Assembly: GCF_043197795.1 (NCBI RefSeq)
Contig: NZ_JBICTU010000032.1
Span: forward strand, 18,229-82,228
Reading direction: 5' to 3'
Source: Sphaerisporangium sp040649355
GTDB taxonomy: Bacteria > Actinomycetota > Actinomycetes > Streptosporangiales > Streptosporangiaceae
DNA: 64,000 nt
In this document: positions 16,925 to 35,123 of the stretch, piece by piece
Numbering within the stretch: the stretch's first letter is position 1
Layout: each line of letters begins with the position of its first letter
Position numbers and translations under genes: made by a program
The notes under the pieces: model-generated
Database searches by the model: none
Told to the model about the DNA's origin: nothing
The model's input: only the letters and a program-made list of their open reading frames with translations

Positions 16925-18390
16925 GGGGTCGCTCCCGCCATGGTCGCGGCGGCCTCCAGCAGCGGGCGCATCGGCCCGGCGGCTACGCCGAGGACGGCGC
17001 AGGCGACCAGGCCCGCGATCAGCGGCACCGCCGAGGCGCGCGTCAGCCGTATCGCCGCGCCGCCCGGCGGGGGCGCGCCGAGCAGCATGCGCCTCCCGCC
17101 CGACAGCACTCCGGCCCCGATGACCAGCGTCAACGCCAGCGCCGCCGCCACCGCCCAGCCGAACCCGGCGGTGAACCCGGCTCGGGCGATCCCGAGCTCG
17201 CTGGCGAACAGGCTGAACGGAGGCATGCCCGTCAGCGCGAGCAGGCCGAGGCCGAAGGCGCCCGCGAGGAGCGGAGCCCGCGAGGCGAGGCCGCCCACCG
17301 CCGCGATCCTGCTGCTCCCGAAGGCCTGCCGGATGTGGCCCGAGGAGAGGAACAGCACCGACTTGCCGAGCCCGTGCCCGAGGATGTGCAGCAGTACGGC
17401 CGCCATGGCGAGCCGACTGCCGATGGCGGCCCCGAGCGCCACCAGGCCCATGTGCTCGATGCTGGAGTAGGCGATCATGCGGATGTAGTCGCGCTGGGCC
17501 AGCAGCAGCGCCGCCGAGACCGACAGGGACGCCAGGGCCGCGATGATGAGCAGCGTGCGGGTGAACCCGGCGCCGAGGGCGACGTCGGCGATCACCTTAA
17601 CGCGGAGGATGGCGTAGAACGCCACCGACAGCAGCACCCCGGACATGAGCGCGGACACCGGCGCCGGGGTCTGGCCGTAGGCGTCGGGCAGCCAGGCGTG
17701 CATCGGCGCCAGCCCCGCCTTGGTGCCGAACCCGAGCACGAGGAGGACCACGGCGGTGCGCATCACCCCGGGGTCCAGGCCGGCCGCGTCGCCGGACAGG
17801 ACCGCCCAGTCGAGCGCGCCGGCCGCCGGCACGCCGGCGCGCAGGGCCGCGTAGTGGGTGAGCACCACGCCGAGCAGGGCCAGCGTGATGCCGACCGAGC
17901 AGATCACGACGTACTTCCAGGCCGCCTCAACGGCCTGCCGCGTACGGCGGTGCCCGACCAGGAACGCGGTGAGGATCGTGGTGGCCTCCACCGCGACCCA
18001 CAGCACCCCGAGGCTCGCCGCGAGCACCGCGACAGCCATGGCGGCGACGAACGCCTGGGTGAGGATGCCGTACCTGCGGGTGGCGCGGGGACCGGTGCGC
18101 CCGGCGGCGAGCTCGGCGGCCATGTACGCGGGCCCTGCGAGCGCCGCGAGCAGGGCCACCACGCCGATCACGATCAGCATGAAGGCGCTCAGCGCGTCGG
18201 CGCGGAGCAACCCCGAGAGCGCCGTCCTGGGCTGGGCGGTGGTGGCCACGGCCAGCGCGACCGCGCAGCCCAGCGACCCGGCCGCCGCCCCCGCGCCCAG
18301 CCAGGCCGTGACGGCGCGCCAGCCGAACACGGCGTAGCCGAGCGCCGCGAGGAGCGGGAACAGGATCGGGGCGATCACGAGAAGACTCAC
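16921..18390 (-). CDS. hyfF: HyfF-like proton-pumping (Mrp/NuoN-type) membrane subunit
   Basis: 489 residues with about 14 hydrophobic helices, the proton-conducting antiporter-like family of complex I. Key charged positions are present: the lysine in AAWKYVVICSVGITLALLG, GFGTKAGLAPMHAWLPDAYGQTPAPVSALMSG (the family signature), and HILGHGLGKSVLFLSSGHI. It should translocate protons, driven by electron transfer in the HyfI/G-like peripheral arm. The GTG at 18390 has a GGAGG 4-5 bases upstream. A 91-base gap separates it from hyfE. Confidence 0.9.
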   Translation of the reverse strand: MSLLVIAPILFPLLAALGYAVFGWRAVTAWLGAGAAAGSLGCAVALAVATTAQPRTALSGLLRADALSAFMLIVIGVVALLAALAGPAYMAAELAAGRTGPRATRRYGILTQAFVAAMAVAVLAASLGVLWVAVEATTILTAFLVGHRRTRQAVEAAWKYVVICSVGITLALLGVVLTHYAALRAGVPAAGALDWAVLSGDAAGLDPGVMRTAVVLLVLGFGTKAGLAPMHAWLPDAYGQTPAPVSALMSGVLLSVAFYAILRVKVIADVALGAGFTRTLLIIAALASLSVSAALLLAQRDYIRMIAYSSIEHMGLVALGAAIGSRLAMAAVLLHILGHGLGKSVLFLSSGHIRQAFGSSRIAAVGGLASRAPLLAGAFGLGLLALTGMPPFSLFASELGIARAGFTAGFGWAVAAALALTLVIGAGVLSGGRRMLLGAPPPGGAAIRLTRASAVPLIAGLVACAVLGVAAGPMRPLLEAAATMAGATP

Positions 18391-18481
18391 GCGACCTCCC
18401 CGCCCACCGGCCGGAAGGCCCTTCGCCGAAGGGATGCGCGGCTCATCGCGTCCGCGGCGTGGTCGTCATGTGGGCCGTCCA

Positions 18482-19141
18482 TCAGTCGCGCAGCTCCCGT
18501 AGCTCGTCCAGGTCGGTGCCGCCGAAGGCGGCGCGCATGCGTGTGGTGAGAACCTGCAACACCAGTACGGCGAGCAGCACATCCAGCGAGACGCCCAGCT
18601 CGACGACCACGGGCACCCCGCTGGTGGTGAGGAAGGCGGTCGCGGTGATGGCGTTGTCCATGAGCAGGAACCCGACCACCTGTGACAGCGCCCTGCGCCT
18701 GCTGACCAGGACGAAGAACCCGACCAGCAGCACGGTCAGGGCGACGGGCACCGCCCGTGTGGAAGGGGTGGGCGTGAGCCGTACCAGCGGCTGGGAGATG
18801 TCGTAGGCCACCATCGCCAGCACGGCCGCCACCAGCAACGAGGTGGCCACGTTGACCAGCGGCCTGCTCTCGCGGTCCTCTCCCCCGGCCACCAGCGCGC
18901 GGCGCATGAGATGCGGCAGCAGCCCGGCGCGCAGCCCGCCCACCGCGACGCCCGCCACGGCGAGCTCGGCGGATCCCTCGTGGGCCGCCAGCACGAGCAC
19001 CATGGCGGCCAGGGCGACGCCCTGCCAGGCGAAAAGCCGGACGATGGCCGCCAGGTCGTGCCGCCCGAGCACCAGCACCCCGGCGAGCAGGAACGCCCCG
19101 CAGGCCAGATCGAGCAAGGGCACGTACATCGATTCGTTCAT
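18482..19141 (-). CDS. hyfE: HyfE-like membrane subunit
   Basis: 219 residues with about six or seven membrane helices. VLVLGRHDLAAIVRLFAWQG near residue 25 and GFLLMDNAITATAFLTTSGVPVVVELGVSLDVLLAVLVLQVLTTRM near the end are typical of HyfE, which combines features of the NuoK-like small subunits of complex I; the Glu in PVVVELG lies in a membrane helix and may take part in proton transfer. Seven bases separate its start from the hyfC-like stop. Confidence 0.82.
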   Translation of the reverse strand: MNESMYVPLLDLACGAFLLAGVLVLGRHDLAAIVRLFAWQGVALAAMVLVLAAHEGSAELAVAGVAVGGLRAGLLPHLMRRALVAGGEDRESRPLVNVATSLLVAAVLAMVAYDISQPLVRLTPTPSTRAVPVALTVLLVGFFVLVSRRRALSQVVGFLLMDNAITATAFLTTSGVPVVVELGVSLDVLLAVLVLQVLTTRMRAAFGGTDLDELRELRD

Positions 19142-19147
19142 GTCATC

Positions 19148-20092
19148 TCACGTGAGGAAGCAGGAAGCGGCGACGGCCAGCAGCGCCAGCATGAAGGACC
19201 CGGCCAGCAGCTCGGGGATGCGGAACAGGCGCAGCTTGGCCATGAACACCTCGGCGGCGGCGAGCACCGTGCCGAGCACGGCGACCTTGACCACCAGCAC
19301 CGCCATCGCGAGCGCCACCGAGGCCGGCCCCGCTCCGGTGGTGGCGATGCCCCAGGGGACGAAGAGGCTGCCGAGCAGCCCCAGCAGCACGGAGAGCCGC
19401 ATCGCCGACGCCCACTCGATCAGCGCCAGGTCCGGTCCCGCGTACTCCAGGATCATCGCCTCGTGGATCATCGTGAGTTCCAGGTGCGTCGAGGGGTTGT
19501 CCACCGGGATGCGCCCGGTCTCGGCCATGGTGACCACCACCAGGGCGACGGCCGCGAGCAGGCTGACCGGGGAGATCACCGCCAGCGGGTTACGCAGGGC
19601 CGAGGTGACGATCACGCCCAGGTTGGTGGACCCGGCCCGCACCGACAGCGCGAAGATCGACAGCAGGATGGTCGGCTCCACCAGAGCCAGCACCGTGACC
19701 TCGCGGCTCGCGCCCATCCCGCCGAACGCCGTCCCGGTGTCCAGCCCTCCGAGGGCCAGCGCCACCGACCCGAGGGCCAGCAGGGCGGCCACCGCGAACA
19801 GGTCGGCCACGCCGTCGAGCGGGGAGCGCGTGGTGACCAGGGGCACCACCGCGGCCACCACCAGGGCGGTGCCGGCCAGCACGAGAGGCGCCATGCGGAA
19901 CACCCATCCGGTGCCGTGCGGGATGATGGCCTCCTTCCTTCCCAGCTTGCGCAGGTCACGGCACGCCTGGCCCACCCCGGCGCCCGCCCGCCCCTCCAGC
20001 CGGGCGCGGACCTGCCGCATCAACCCGGCCAGCAGGGGCGAGCCCACGGCCACGAGCACGACCTGCGCCACCGCGCCCACCAGCCCGGTCAC
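19148..20092 (-). CDS. hyfC: HyfC/NuoH-like membrane subunit
   Basis: 314 residues, about eight helices. The NuoH signature is retained in AETGRIPVDNPSTHLELTMIHEAMILEYAGPDLALIEWASAM, a segment that in complex I links the quinone/peripheral arm to the proton pumps and carries conserved acidic residues. It should anchor the HyfG-HyfI-like pair to the membrane. The start is the GTG at 20092, 34 bases after the hyfB-like stop. Confidence 0.88.
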   Translation of the reverse strand: MTGLVGAVAQVVLVAVGSPLLAGLMRQVRARLEGRAGAGVGQACRDLRKLGRKEAIIPHGTGWVFRMAPLVLAGTALVVAAVVPLVTTRSPLDGVADLFAVAALLALGSVALALGGLDTGTAFGGMGASREVTVLALVEPTILLSIFALSVRAGSTNLGVIVTSALRNPLAVISPVSLLAAVALVVVTMAETGRIPVDNPSTHLELTMIHEAMILEYAGPDLALIEWASAMRLSVLLGLLGSLFVPWGIATTGAGPASVALAMAVLVVKVAVLGTVLAAAEVFMAKLRLFRIPELLAGSFMLALLAVAASCFLT

Positions 20093-20126
20093 GCGGCCCC
20101 CTCCCCGGACCGCGCCGCCGGCCCCG

Positions 20127-22136
20127 TCACCAGACCACCGCCAGCACGATCAGCATGCCGGTGAGCGCGTAGAACCCGTAGGCGAGATACCGGTGGACGC
20201 TGCCGTCAGCCAGTCGCGTGGCACGGCGGCCGACCACGGCCGCGGCGGCCAGCACCGGGTCGTACAGCCGCCGCTCGACTCGGTCGCGTATCCGGGCGCG
20301 GAACTGGACGCTCTCCACGATGTAGGCCGACTCCTTCACCGGGGTGACGTCCAGGTCGCTCTCGGGGGCGAGCACGTTGTCGAAGACCCGCTGCAACGGC
20401 TGGGCGAACGAGGTGGCGGTGTACTCCATGCGCGGCGACATGGGTCCGGCCCCGCAGTCCCACAACCGCGCCGGGCGCCGTGCCCGCCGCCTGGCGAGCA
20501 GCCGTACCGCGCCGAGCGCGCCCACCCCCGCGATGACGAGCGCGGCGGCCAGCAGCAGCGGGGACATCGTCCCCGCGGTCCTCGTGAGCCGCAGCGTCAA
20601 CTCGCCGCCCACCCCGCCCGCCCCGGGAAGCAACGTGGCGACCGTGCGGGAGAGGGCGGGCAGGACGGCGGTCGGGGCGAGCGCGAGGCCCGCGCAGCAC
20701 GCCGCCGCGAGCGCCATCCCGCCGAGCATGACGGGCGGGCTCTCGGCCGCGCGCCCGGCCTCCGCGGTGCGCGGGCGGGCGAGGAACCCCACGCCGAAGG
20801 CCTTGACGAAGGTGGCGACCCCGAGGCCCGCCGTCAGCGCGATCACCCCCACGGCCGCAGGCATCGTGACGGCCCCCGTCACACCCGAGCTGGGCAGGGA
20901 GTGGATGAGGCTCTGCAGGAGCAGCCACTCGCTGACGAACCCGTTGCCGGGCGGCAGCGCGGAGGCGGCGAGGGCGCCGACCGCGAACAGCGCGGTCGTG
21001 TACGGCATCCGGCCCCGCAGGCCCCCGAGCGCGTCCAGGTCGCGTGTCCCGGTGGCGTGCAGGACGGACCCCGCCGAAAGGAACAGCAGCGTCTTGAACG
21101 CGGAGTGGTTGACCACGTGCAGCAGCGCGGCGGCCAGCGCGAGGCCCGCGAGCATCGGGTTCCCGCAGGCGGCGATGAACCCGGCCGCGCCCACGCCGAT
21201 CAGGACCAGCCCCATGTTCTCGGTGGTGGAGTAGCCGAGCAGCCGCTTGAGGTCGGAGGCGACCGTGGCCTGCAGGACGCCGAACAGCGCCGACAGGGCG
21301 CCGGCCGCGAGCACCAGCAGCCACCACCAGGCCGGGCCGCCGTGCAGCAGGTCCATGCCGACCCGGACTATTCCGTACACACCCATGTTGACCATGGCCC
21401 CGCTCATCATGGCCGACACCTGGCTCGGCGCCTCCGGATGGGCGCGCGGGAGCCAGACGTGCAACGGCACGACGCCGGCCTTGGAGGCGAAGCCCACCAG
21501 CGTCGCGAGGAACACGGTGCCGGACACCGCGGGAGACAGCTCGGCCTCCCTGAGCTGGGCGAAGGAGTCACCTCCGGCACTCGCGGCGAAGGCGGCCAAC
21601 CCGGTCAGGATCGCCACGAAGCCGAGGTGGGTCATCACGGCGTACCACAGCGCCGCCTCGCCCACGGCGGCACGGCGCGCGTGCTCGGCCGGCACCAGCA
21701 GCAGCGAGGTGATCGCCATCAGCTCCCACGCGGCCAGCAGCGTGCTCACGCTCGCCGCCACGGGCACCAGCAGCATGGCCGCAAGGAACAGCGGGGGCGT
21801 CGCCTGTGCCACGCGGCCGTCCAGGCCGTGCCGGGTGTAGCCGATTCCGTAGATCGCGGCGCACACCGCGACCGCGCCGGTGACCGCGACGAACGTCCCG
21901 GCCAGCGGGTCGAGCGCGAGGCGCGCGCCCGCCAGCGGGAGCACGCCGGGGAGCCAGGCCGACCAGGTCTGCCCGGCGAGCGCCGCGACGCCCGCCGAGG
22001 CCCCCGACGCGCCCGCGCAGGCCATCCCCACACCCACCACCAGCGGCCGGACGCTGCGCGGGGTCATCACCCCGGCCAGCGCCGAGGCCAGGCACAGGCC
22101 CAGCGCGGACGTCAGGAACGTTCCGGCCGCGTTCAC
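20127..22136 (-). CDS. hyfB: HyfB-like proton-pumping (Mrp/NuoL-type) membrane subunit
   Basis: 669 residues from the GTG at 22136, which overlaps the hyfI-like stop (GTGA). About 15-16 helices. Family motifs include WELMAITSLLLVPAEHARRAAVGEAALWYAVMTHLGF, GFASKAGVVPLHVWLPRAHPEAPSQVSAMMSGAMVNMGVYGI and HVVNHSAFKTLLFLSAGSVLHATGTRDLDALGGL. The C-terminal part contains a lateral helix and ends with a helix (YLAYGFYALTGMLIVLAVVW). Together with the hyfF product it gives the complex two antiporter-like pumps. Confidence 0.9.
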   Translation of the reverse strand: MNAAGTFLTSALGLCLASALAGVMTPRSVRPLVVGVGMACAGASGASAGVAALAGQTWSAWLPGVLPLAGARLALDPLAGTFVAVTGAVAVCAAIYGIGYTRHGLDGRVAQATPPLFLAAMLLVPVAASVSTLLAAWELMAITSLLLVPAEHARRAAVGEAALWYAVMTHLGFVAILTGLAAFAASAGGDSFAQLREAELSPAVSGTVFLATLVGFASKAGVVPLHVWLPRAHPEAPSQVSAMMSGAMVNMGVYGIVRVGMDLLHGGPAWWWLLVLAAGALSALFGVLQATVASDLKRLLGYSTTENMGLVLIGVGAAGFIAACGNPMLAGLALAAALLHVVNHSAFKTLLFLSAGSVLHATGTRDLDALGGLRGRMPYTTALFAVGALAASALPPGNGFVSEWLLLQSLIHSLPSSGVTGAVTMPAAVGVIALTAGLGVATFVKAFGVGFLARPRTAEAGRAAESPPVMLGGMALAAACCAGLALAPTAVLPALSRTVATLLPGAGGVGGELTLRLTRTAGTMSPLLLAAALVIAGVGALGAVRLLARRRARRPARLWDCGAGPMSPRMEYTATSFAQPLQRVFDNVLAPESDLDVTPVKESAYIVESVQFRARIRDRVERRLYDPVLAAAAVVGRRATRLADGSVHRYLAYGFYALTGMLIVLAVVW

Positions 22137-22618
22137 CGGCCGGTCAGCCCGCGCAGCGCCTCGACGATGGCCCCGGGCTCCGGCGGGCATCCCGCCACCT
22201 CGACGTCCACGGGCAGCACGTCCTTGACCGCGCCGACCACACCGTACGCCCCGGCGAACACGCCGCAGTTCCTGGCGCAGTCGCCGAGCGCGATCACCAG
22301 GCACGGCTCGGGGACCGCTTCATGGCTGCGCCGCAGGGCGACCTCCATGTTGCGCGTCACAGGGCCGGTCACCAGCAGCGCGTCCGCGTGCCGGGGCGAG
22401 GCCACCAGGCGCGCCCCGTAGCGTTCGGCGTCGTACACCGGCCCGAACGCCGAGGCGATCTCCACTTCGCACCCGTTGCACGAGCCCGCGTCGACATGCC
22501 GTATCTGCACGGAACCGCCGAACTCGGCCGCGGCGGGCACGGTGTCGCCACCGGCCCTCTCCGGCGCCGGTTCGGCCACCCTGCCCGTATTTCGTATCTT
22601 CCGCCACAGACCGATCAC
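22133..22618 (-). CDS. hyfI: HyfI/NuoB-like iron-sulfur subunit
   Basis: 161 residues. The four ligands expected for the proximal 4Fe-4S cluster are present: Cys47 and Cys50 in GSCNGCE, Cys114 in LGDCARNCG and Cys144 in VAGCPPEP. In complex I and group 4 hydrogenases this cluster passes electrons to quinone or the Ni-Fe site. Here the cluster remains although the Ni-Fe ligands of the partner HyfG-like subunit are gone, so electron transfer may still happen but with an unknown acceptor. The GTG start has GAGGT 7 bases upstream. First gene of the operon. Confidence 0.88.
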   Translation of the reverse strand: MIGLWRKIRNTGRVAEPAPERAGGDTVPAAAEFGGSVQIRHVDAGSCNGCEVEIASAFGPVYDAERYGARLVASPRHADALLVTGPVTRNMEVALRRSHEAVPEPCLVIALGDCARNCGVFAGAYGVVGAVKDVLPVDVEVAGCPPEPGAIVEALRGLTGR

Positions 22619-23503
22619 GACGACACCTCAGCGACTGGGGAGATGGATGGGGGACGCGTCGAAGCACGGCCGACATCGGCCCGGCGAGCGGCTCGTACGA
22701 ACCGCTCCCGTCTCGTTTCGTTCGGCTCCGCCGTGTCCCCGCCCGGGGATCAATTCAGGTAGGAGTCGCGTGCCGCCTCAGCGGCCCGGTCGCATCCGCA
22801 CCGCTGAGCGCGTACACGAACGTCGAGATCTCGCGCGTGGCGAAACGATACCCATGCGTAGTCGTATCACAACTCACTGTGACGGGTTGGAGCCTCTACT
22901 TCGCCCACCACGGCGGGGTGACGCGCCGGAAGAGGACCGTTGTCGCCCGTTTTCTGGCCAGGGTCCGTTCGCCAGGGGCGTCGGCGGGGTGGTCGTCGGC
23001 GGTGTGCCTGTCCACGGGCCGGCGGGGCGGGCGTCACGGCGCCGTCCCGCGGATTCCATTTACTCCGTGAACCTGCCGGCAGGATACGCGGGGACCGGCG
23101 TTCGCGTCCAATTATGTTTCTTGATGAATCGACTAATGAAACGCCTATGACAAGCGCTTAATGGGCGCGCTCTTGACTGTTTCGGGAAATTCATGCGACC
23201 GTCGAATACGTGAATCACCGCACACCACACGGTGTCACCGCCCCGGCCGCGGGCGAGGCACTTTACCACGGTGATGCTCTGGAAAGAGGGACGACCGGGC
23301 GTACCGAATGCGGCGGAGAAATGTAGTCGTAACACCCGGATGAAAGCGTCCGCGGGTTTCTCGTCAGATCGGCCGATAAAGGCCGGGCCGGGCCTGCTCC
23401 GTCACGGGGGTGCGGCACCGGGTCGGCGCGAGGGGGACGATCCGCGCCGTCGCGGATATCCGGACACGCCGGGCCGTCGACGTCACCCGTTCACAGGAAG
23501 CCC
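22619..23503. other. Long divergent intergenic region between the hyf-like operon and the PKS
   Basis: About 885 bases without a supported gene. It includes a perfect 12-base palindrome CCTGCCGGCAGG at 23072-23083 and an AT-richer stretch (about 23085-23220) with a -35-like TTGACT near 23172. Both divergent operons probably start here. Several open frames cross it but none has a plausible start, ribosome site and protein character. Confidence 0.5.
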
Positions 23504-33184
<9,681 letters not shown>

Positions 33185-33192
33185 CCAGGCCA

Positions 33193-33231
33193 GGGAGTCC
33201 AGCTCTGTCTTCACACAGATGTCGGGCTCCC
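33193..33231. terminator. Hairpin between convergent PKS and MOSC genes
   Basis: GGGAGTCC (33193-33200) can pair with GGGCTCCC (33224-33231) with one mismatch, with a smaller TCTGT/ACAGA stem inside. Located 9 bases after the PKS stop, it is a candidate terminator. Confidence 0.45.
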
Positions 33232-33268
33232 TCCTGTCGCTGACGCAGGTGATCCCTGACTTCGGGGT

Positions 33269-33832
33269 CTATGCGGTGGTCCGCCGGAGGGCCAGTTCCT
33301 TTTCCCCCTCTGGCAGCGCGTCGGCGACCAGTAGCCGCGGCAGCAGTCGCGGTTCCAGGGTCACCGCCCGGAAGACGAGCGCGACGGTCACGTCGTGGGA
33401 GGGCCGGTGCACGACCTCGACCGGGTCAGCGGCGCGGATCTCGCCGGGCTCGATCACGCGCAGATACGCGCCCGGCCGGGCGGCCCGCGTGAACCGCTTG
33501 ATCCAGCCGTCACGCTCCAGCCAGCCCTGGAAGGTCCCACACGGGATACGCGCGCACGACACCTCCAGGACCGCATCCGGCCCGATCCGCCAACGCTCAC
33601 CGATCAGGGCGCCGTTGACGTCCAACCCCTGGGTGGTGAGGTTCTCCCCGAAGACTCCGTTCCCGAGCGACCTGCCCAGCTCGGTCTCCCACTCGTCGAG
33701 ATCCTCGCGGGCATAGGCGTAGACGGCCTGGTCGGGACCGCCGTGGTTCTTCACGTCATAGACTCGGTCACCGACGAGGCCGACCGCGCCGGTGCCGTTC
33801 TGCCGCGTGGCCGTCCGCGTCCTGCGGCGCAT
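33269..33832 (-). CDS. MOSC-domain protein, apparently N-terminally short
   Basis: 187 residues. The MOSC core is clear: GLVGDRVYDVKNHGGPDQAVYAYAREDLDEWETELGR, NGVFGENLTTQGLD, GERWRIG, and Cys in SCARIPCGTFQGW, the position used for sulfur carrying in molybdenum-cofactor-related enzymes. Family members normally have about 30-40 more N-terminal residues with a VNVG...TGIxKxPV motif; the open frame upstream of this ATG contains no such sequence and the neighbouring gene ends 22 bases away. It may be a truncated, possibly non-functional copy. Last gene of the minus-strand operon. Confidence 0.65.
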   Translation of the reverse strand: MRRRTRTATRQNGTGAVGLVGDRVYDVKNHGGPDQAVYAYAREDLDEWETELGRSLGNGVFGENLTTQGLDVNGALIGERWRIGPDAVLEVSCARIPCGTFQGWLERDGWIKRFTRAARPGAYLRVIEPGEIRAADPVEVVHRPSHDVTVALVFRAVTLEPRLLPRLLVADALPEGEKELALRRTTA

Positions 33833-33854
33833 CTCGCGCTCAGCCGCGACGGGC

Positions 33855-34277
33855 TCAGGCGGGCGGGCCGGTGAGCTGGCGGAGTATGCCCAGCCTGTCG
33901 GGAAGGACGGCGTACTCGACGATGCGCCCGTCGCGGAACCTGATCGTGCTGATGCTCTCGCCGGTGAAGCGCCGGCCGCTCGGCGGGGCGCCGAACACCT
34001 CGCCGCGCTGCACGCCCTCGATGGTCCAGTAGACGACCACCCGGTCCCCTTCGGCCACGGTGTCGGTCACGGTGGCCGTCACGCCCTCCACGGCCGACCG
34101 CAGCCAGGTGACGTGCTCGACGAAGCCCGCCCGCCCGGCGCCCAGCCCTCCTCCGGTCGGGGTGGCGCTGTCCTGGCCGTCCTCGGCGATGATCTCGTCG
34201 AGGACCTCCAGCTTCCCTTGGGAGACCACCTCCTCGTAGAAGCGCCGCGCCACGGCCTTGTTCGTCTCAGTGCTCAA
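33855..34277 (-). CDS. SnoaL-like / NTF2-fold protein
   Basis: 140 residues from the TTG at 34277, chosen for the AAGGAG 7 bases upstream and because homologous proteins begin near STETNKAVARRFYEEVV. A GTG at 34322 overlapping the SDR stop is an alternative. The cone-shaped fold is suggested by RRFYEEVVSQGKLEVLDEI, VVVYWTIEGVQRGEVFGAPPSGRRFTGESISTIRFRDGRIVEY. Members include polyketide cyclases, ester cyclases and many uncharacterised proteins. The close PKS is on the other strand, so a role there is not supported. Encoded directly after an SDR in the same operon. Confidence 0.75.
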   Translation of the reverse strand: MSTETNKAVARRFYEEVVSQGKLEVLDEIIAEDGQDSATPTGGGLGAGRAGFVEHVTWLRSAVEGVTATVTDTVAEGDRVVVYWTIEGVQRGEVFGAPPSGRRFTGESISTIRFRDGRIVEYAVLPDRLGILRQLTGPPA

Positions 34278-34318
34278 CGATGTGCTCCTTGTCAGTCGGC
34301 TGTCGCGGTGGCGCGTGG

Positions 34319-35113
34319 TCACCGGATCTCGGGAAGGGGAAGCAGGCCGAGGTTGGCGTCCAGGCCGCCGTCGACCACCAGCGACGTGCCCGTGACGTAG
34401 GACGCGGCCGGGGACGCGAGGAACCAGATCGCCTCGGCCTGCTCGCGCGGCTCGGCGAACCGCTGGAGCGGGATGTTGCGCTCGATGAGGGCCAGCAGGG
34501 CCGGGTTCTGGTGGACGCCCGCGTTGATGCGGGTGCGGGTCAGTCCGGGGGCGACGGCGTTGACGCGGATCCCCTGCACGGCGTAGTCGAGGGCCGCGGC
34601 CTTCACCAGGTTGATCACGGCGCCCTTGGTCGCGTTGTACGCCCAGTTGCCCGGATCGGCGCGTATCCCCGCGACCGACGCGGTGGCCACGATCGAGCCA
34701 CCACCGGCGGCGCGCAGCGCGGGCGCCGCCGCCCGGATACCGAGGATGGGTCCCCGGAGGTTGACCGAGATGATGCGGTCGGCCGCCTCGACCGCGCCGG
34801 GGTACTCGAACGGCAGCGTGCCCCCGATCCCCGCGTTGAGGATCGCGCCGTCGAGCCGGCCGAACCGCTCGACGGCGAGCGCCACCGCGGCCTGGTTGGT
34901 GTCCTCGCCCGACACGTCACCGGCCAGGGTGACCACCCGCTCGGTGCCGGCCAGCGCCTTGAGGCCGGCCTCGTCGTGGTCGACCGCGACGACCCCGACG
35001 CCGCGCTCGGCGAACAGCTCGACGGTGGCCCGGCCGATCCCGGACGCGGCGCCGGTCACCAGGACGGCCCGGGGCCGCCCTTCGGTGCCGGGCGCGGAAG
35101 TGGCTGAGGTCAT
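34319..35113 (-). CDS. Short-chain dehydrogenase/reductase
   Basis: 264 residues, classical SDR: cofactor motif TGAASGIG, NAGIG, catalytic Ser in SIVATASVAG, YNATK (Tyr and Lys of the active site), and VAPGLTRTRI. The Asp in VVAVDHDE at the end of the second strand favours NAD over NADP. Substrate unknown. It follows the fused ABC ATPase by 10 bases, so the ABC importer and this oxidoreductase are likely co-transcribed. Confidence 0.88.
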   Translation of the reverse strand: MTSATSAPGTEGRPRAVLVTGAASGIGRATVELFAERGVGVVAVDHDEAGLKALAGTERVVTLAGDVSGEDTNQAAVALAVERFGRLDGAILNAGIGGTLPFEYPGAVEAADRIISVNLRGPILGIRAAAPALRAAGGGSIVATASVAGIRADPGNWAYNATKGAVINLVKAAALDYAVQGIRVNAVAPGLTRTRINAGVHQNPALLALIERNIPLQRFAEPREQAEAIWFLASPAASYVTGTSLVVDGGLDANLGLLPLPEIR

Positions 35114-35123
35114 CTGAGGCCTT

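Noticed and set aside
18843..22421. 1192-residue plus-strand open frame opposite the hyf-like operon
   Set aside because: It is the antisense shadow of well-supported membrane-protein genes in GC-rich DNA and has no domain character.
15440..22618. Interpretation as a true formate hydrogenlyase or NiFe hydrogenase
   Set aside because: The NiFe cysteine ligands are absent from the large subunit, and no formate dehydrogenase, ferredoxin subunit or hydrogenase maturation gene is present.
22754..22870. A minus-strand open frame ending in a Cys-Gly-Cys motif and SYLN, resembling a small peptide precursor
   Set aside because: The frame has no ATG, GTG or TTG start after its upstream stop, no ribosome site and no modifying enzyme nearby; probably a chance frame.
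23115..23145. TTGATGA followed by GAAAC, resembling a hammerhead ribozyme core
   Set aside because: The bases that should form stem II are not complementary and no closing stems I or III were found; a similar CTGATGA at about 40857 lacks GAAA altogether.
33855..35113. SnoaL-like and SDR genes as tailoring enzymes of the PKS
   Set aside because: They are on the opposite strand, convergent with the PKS, and coupled to the ABC importer operon.
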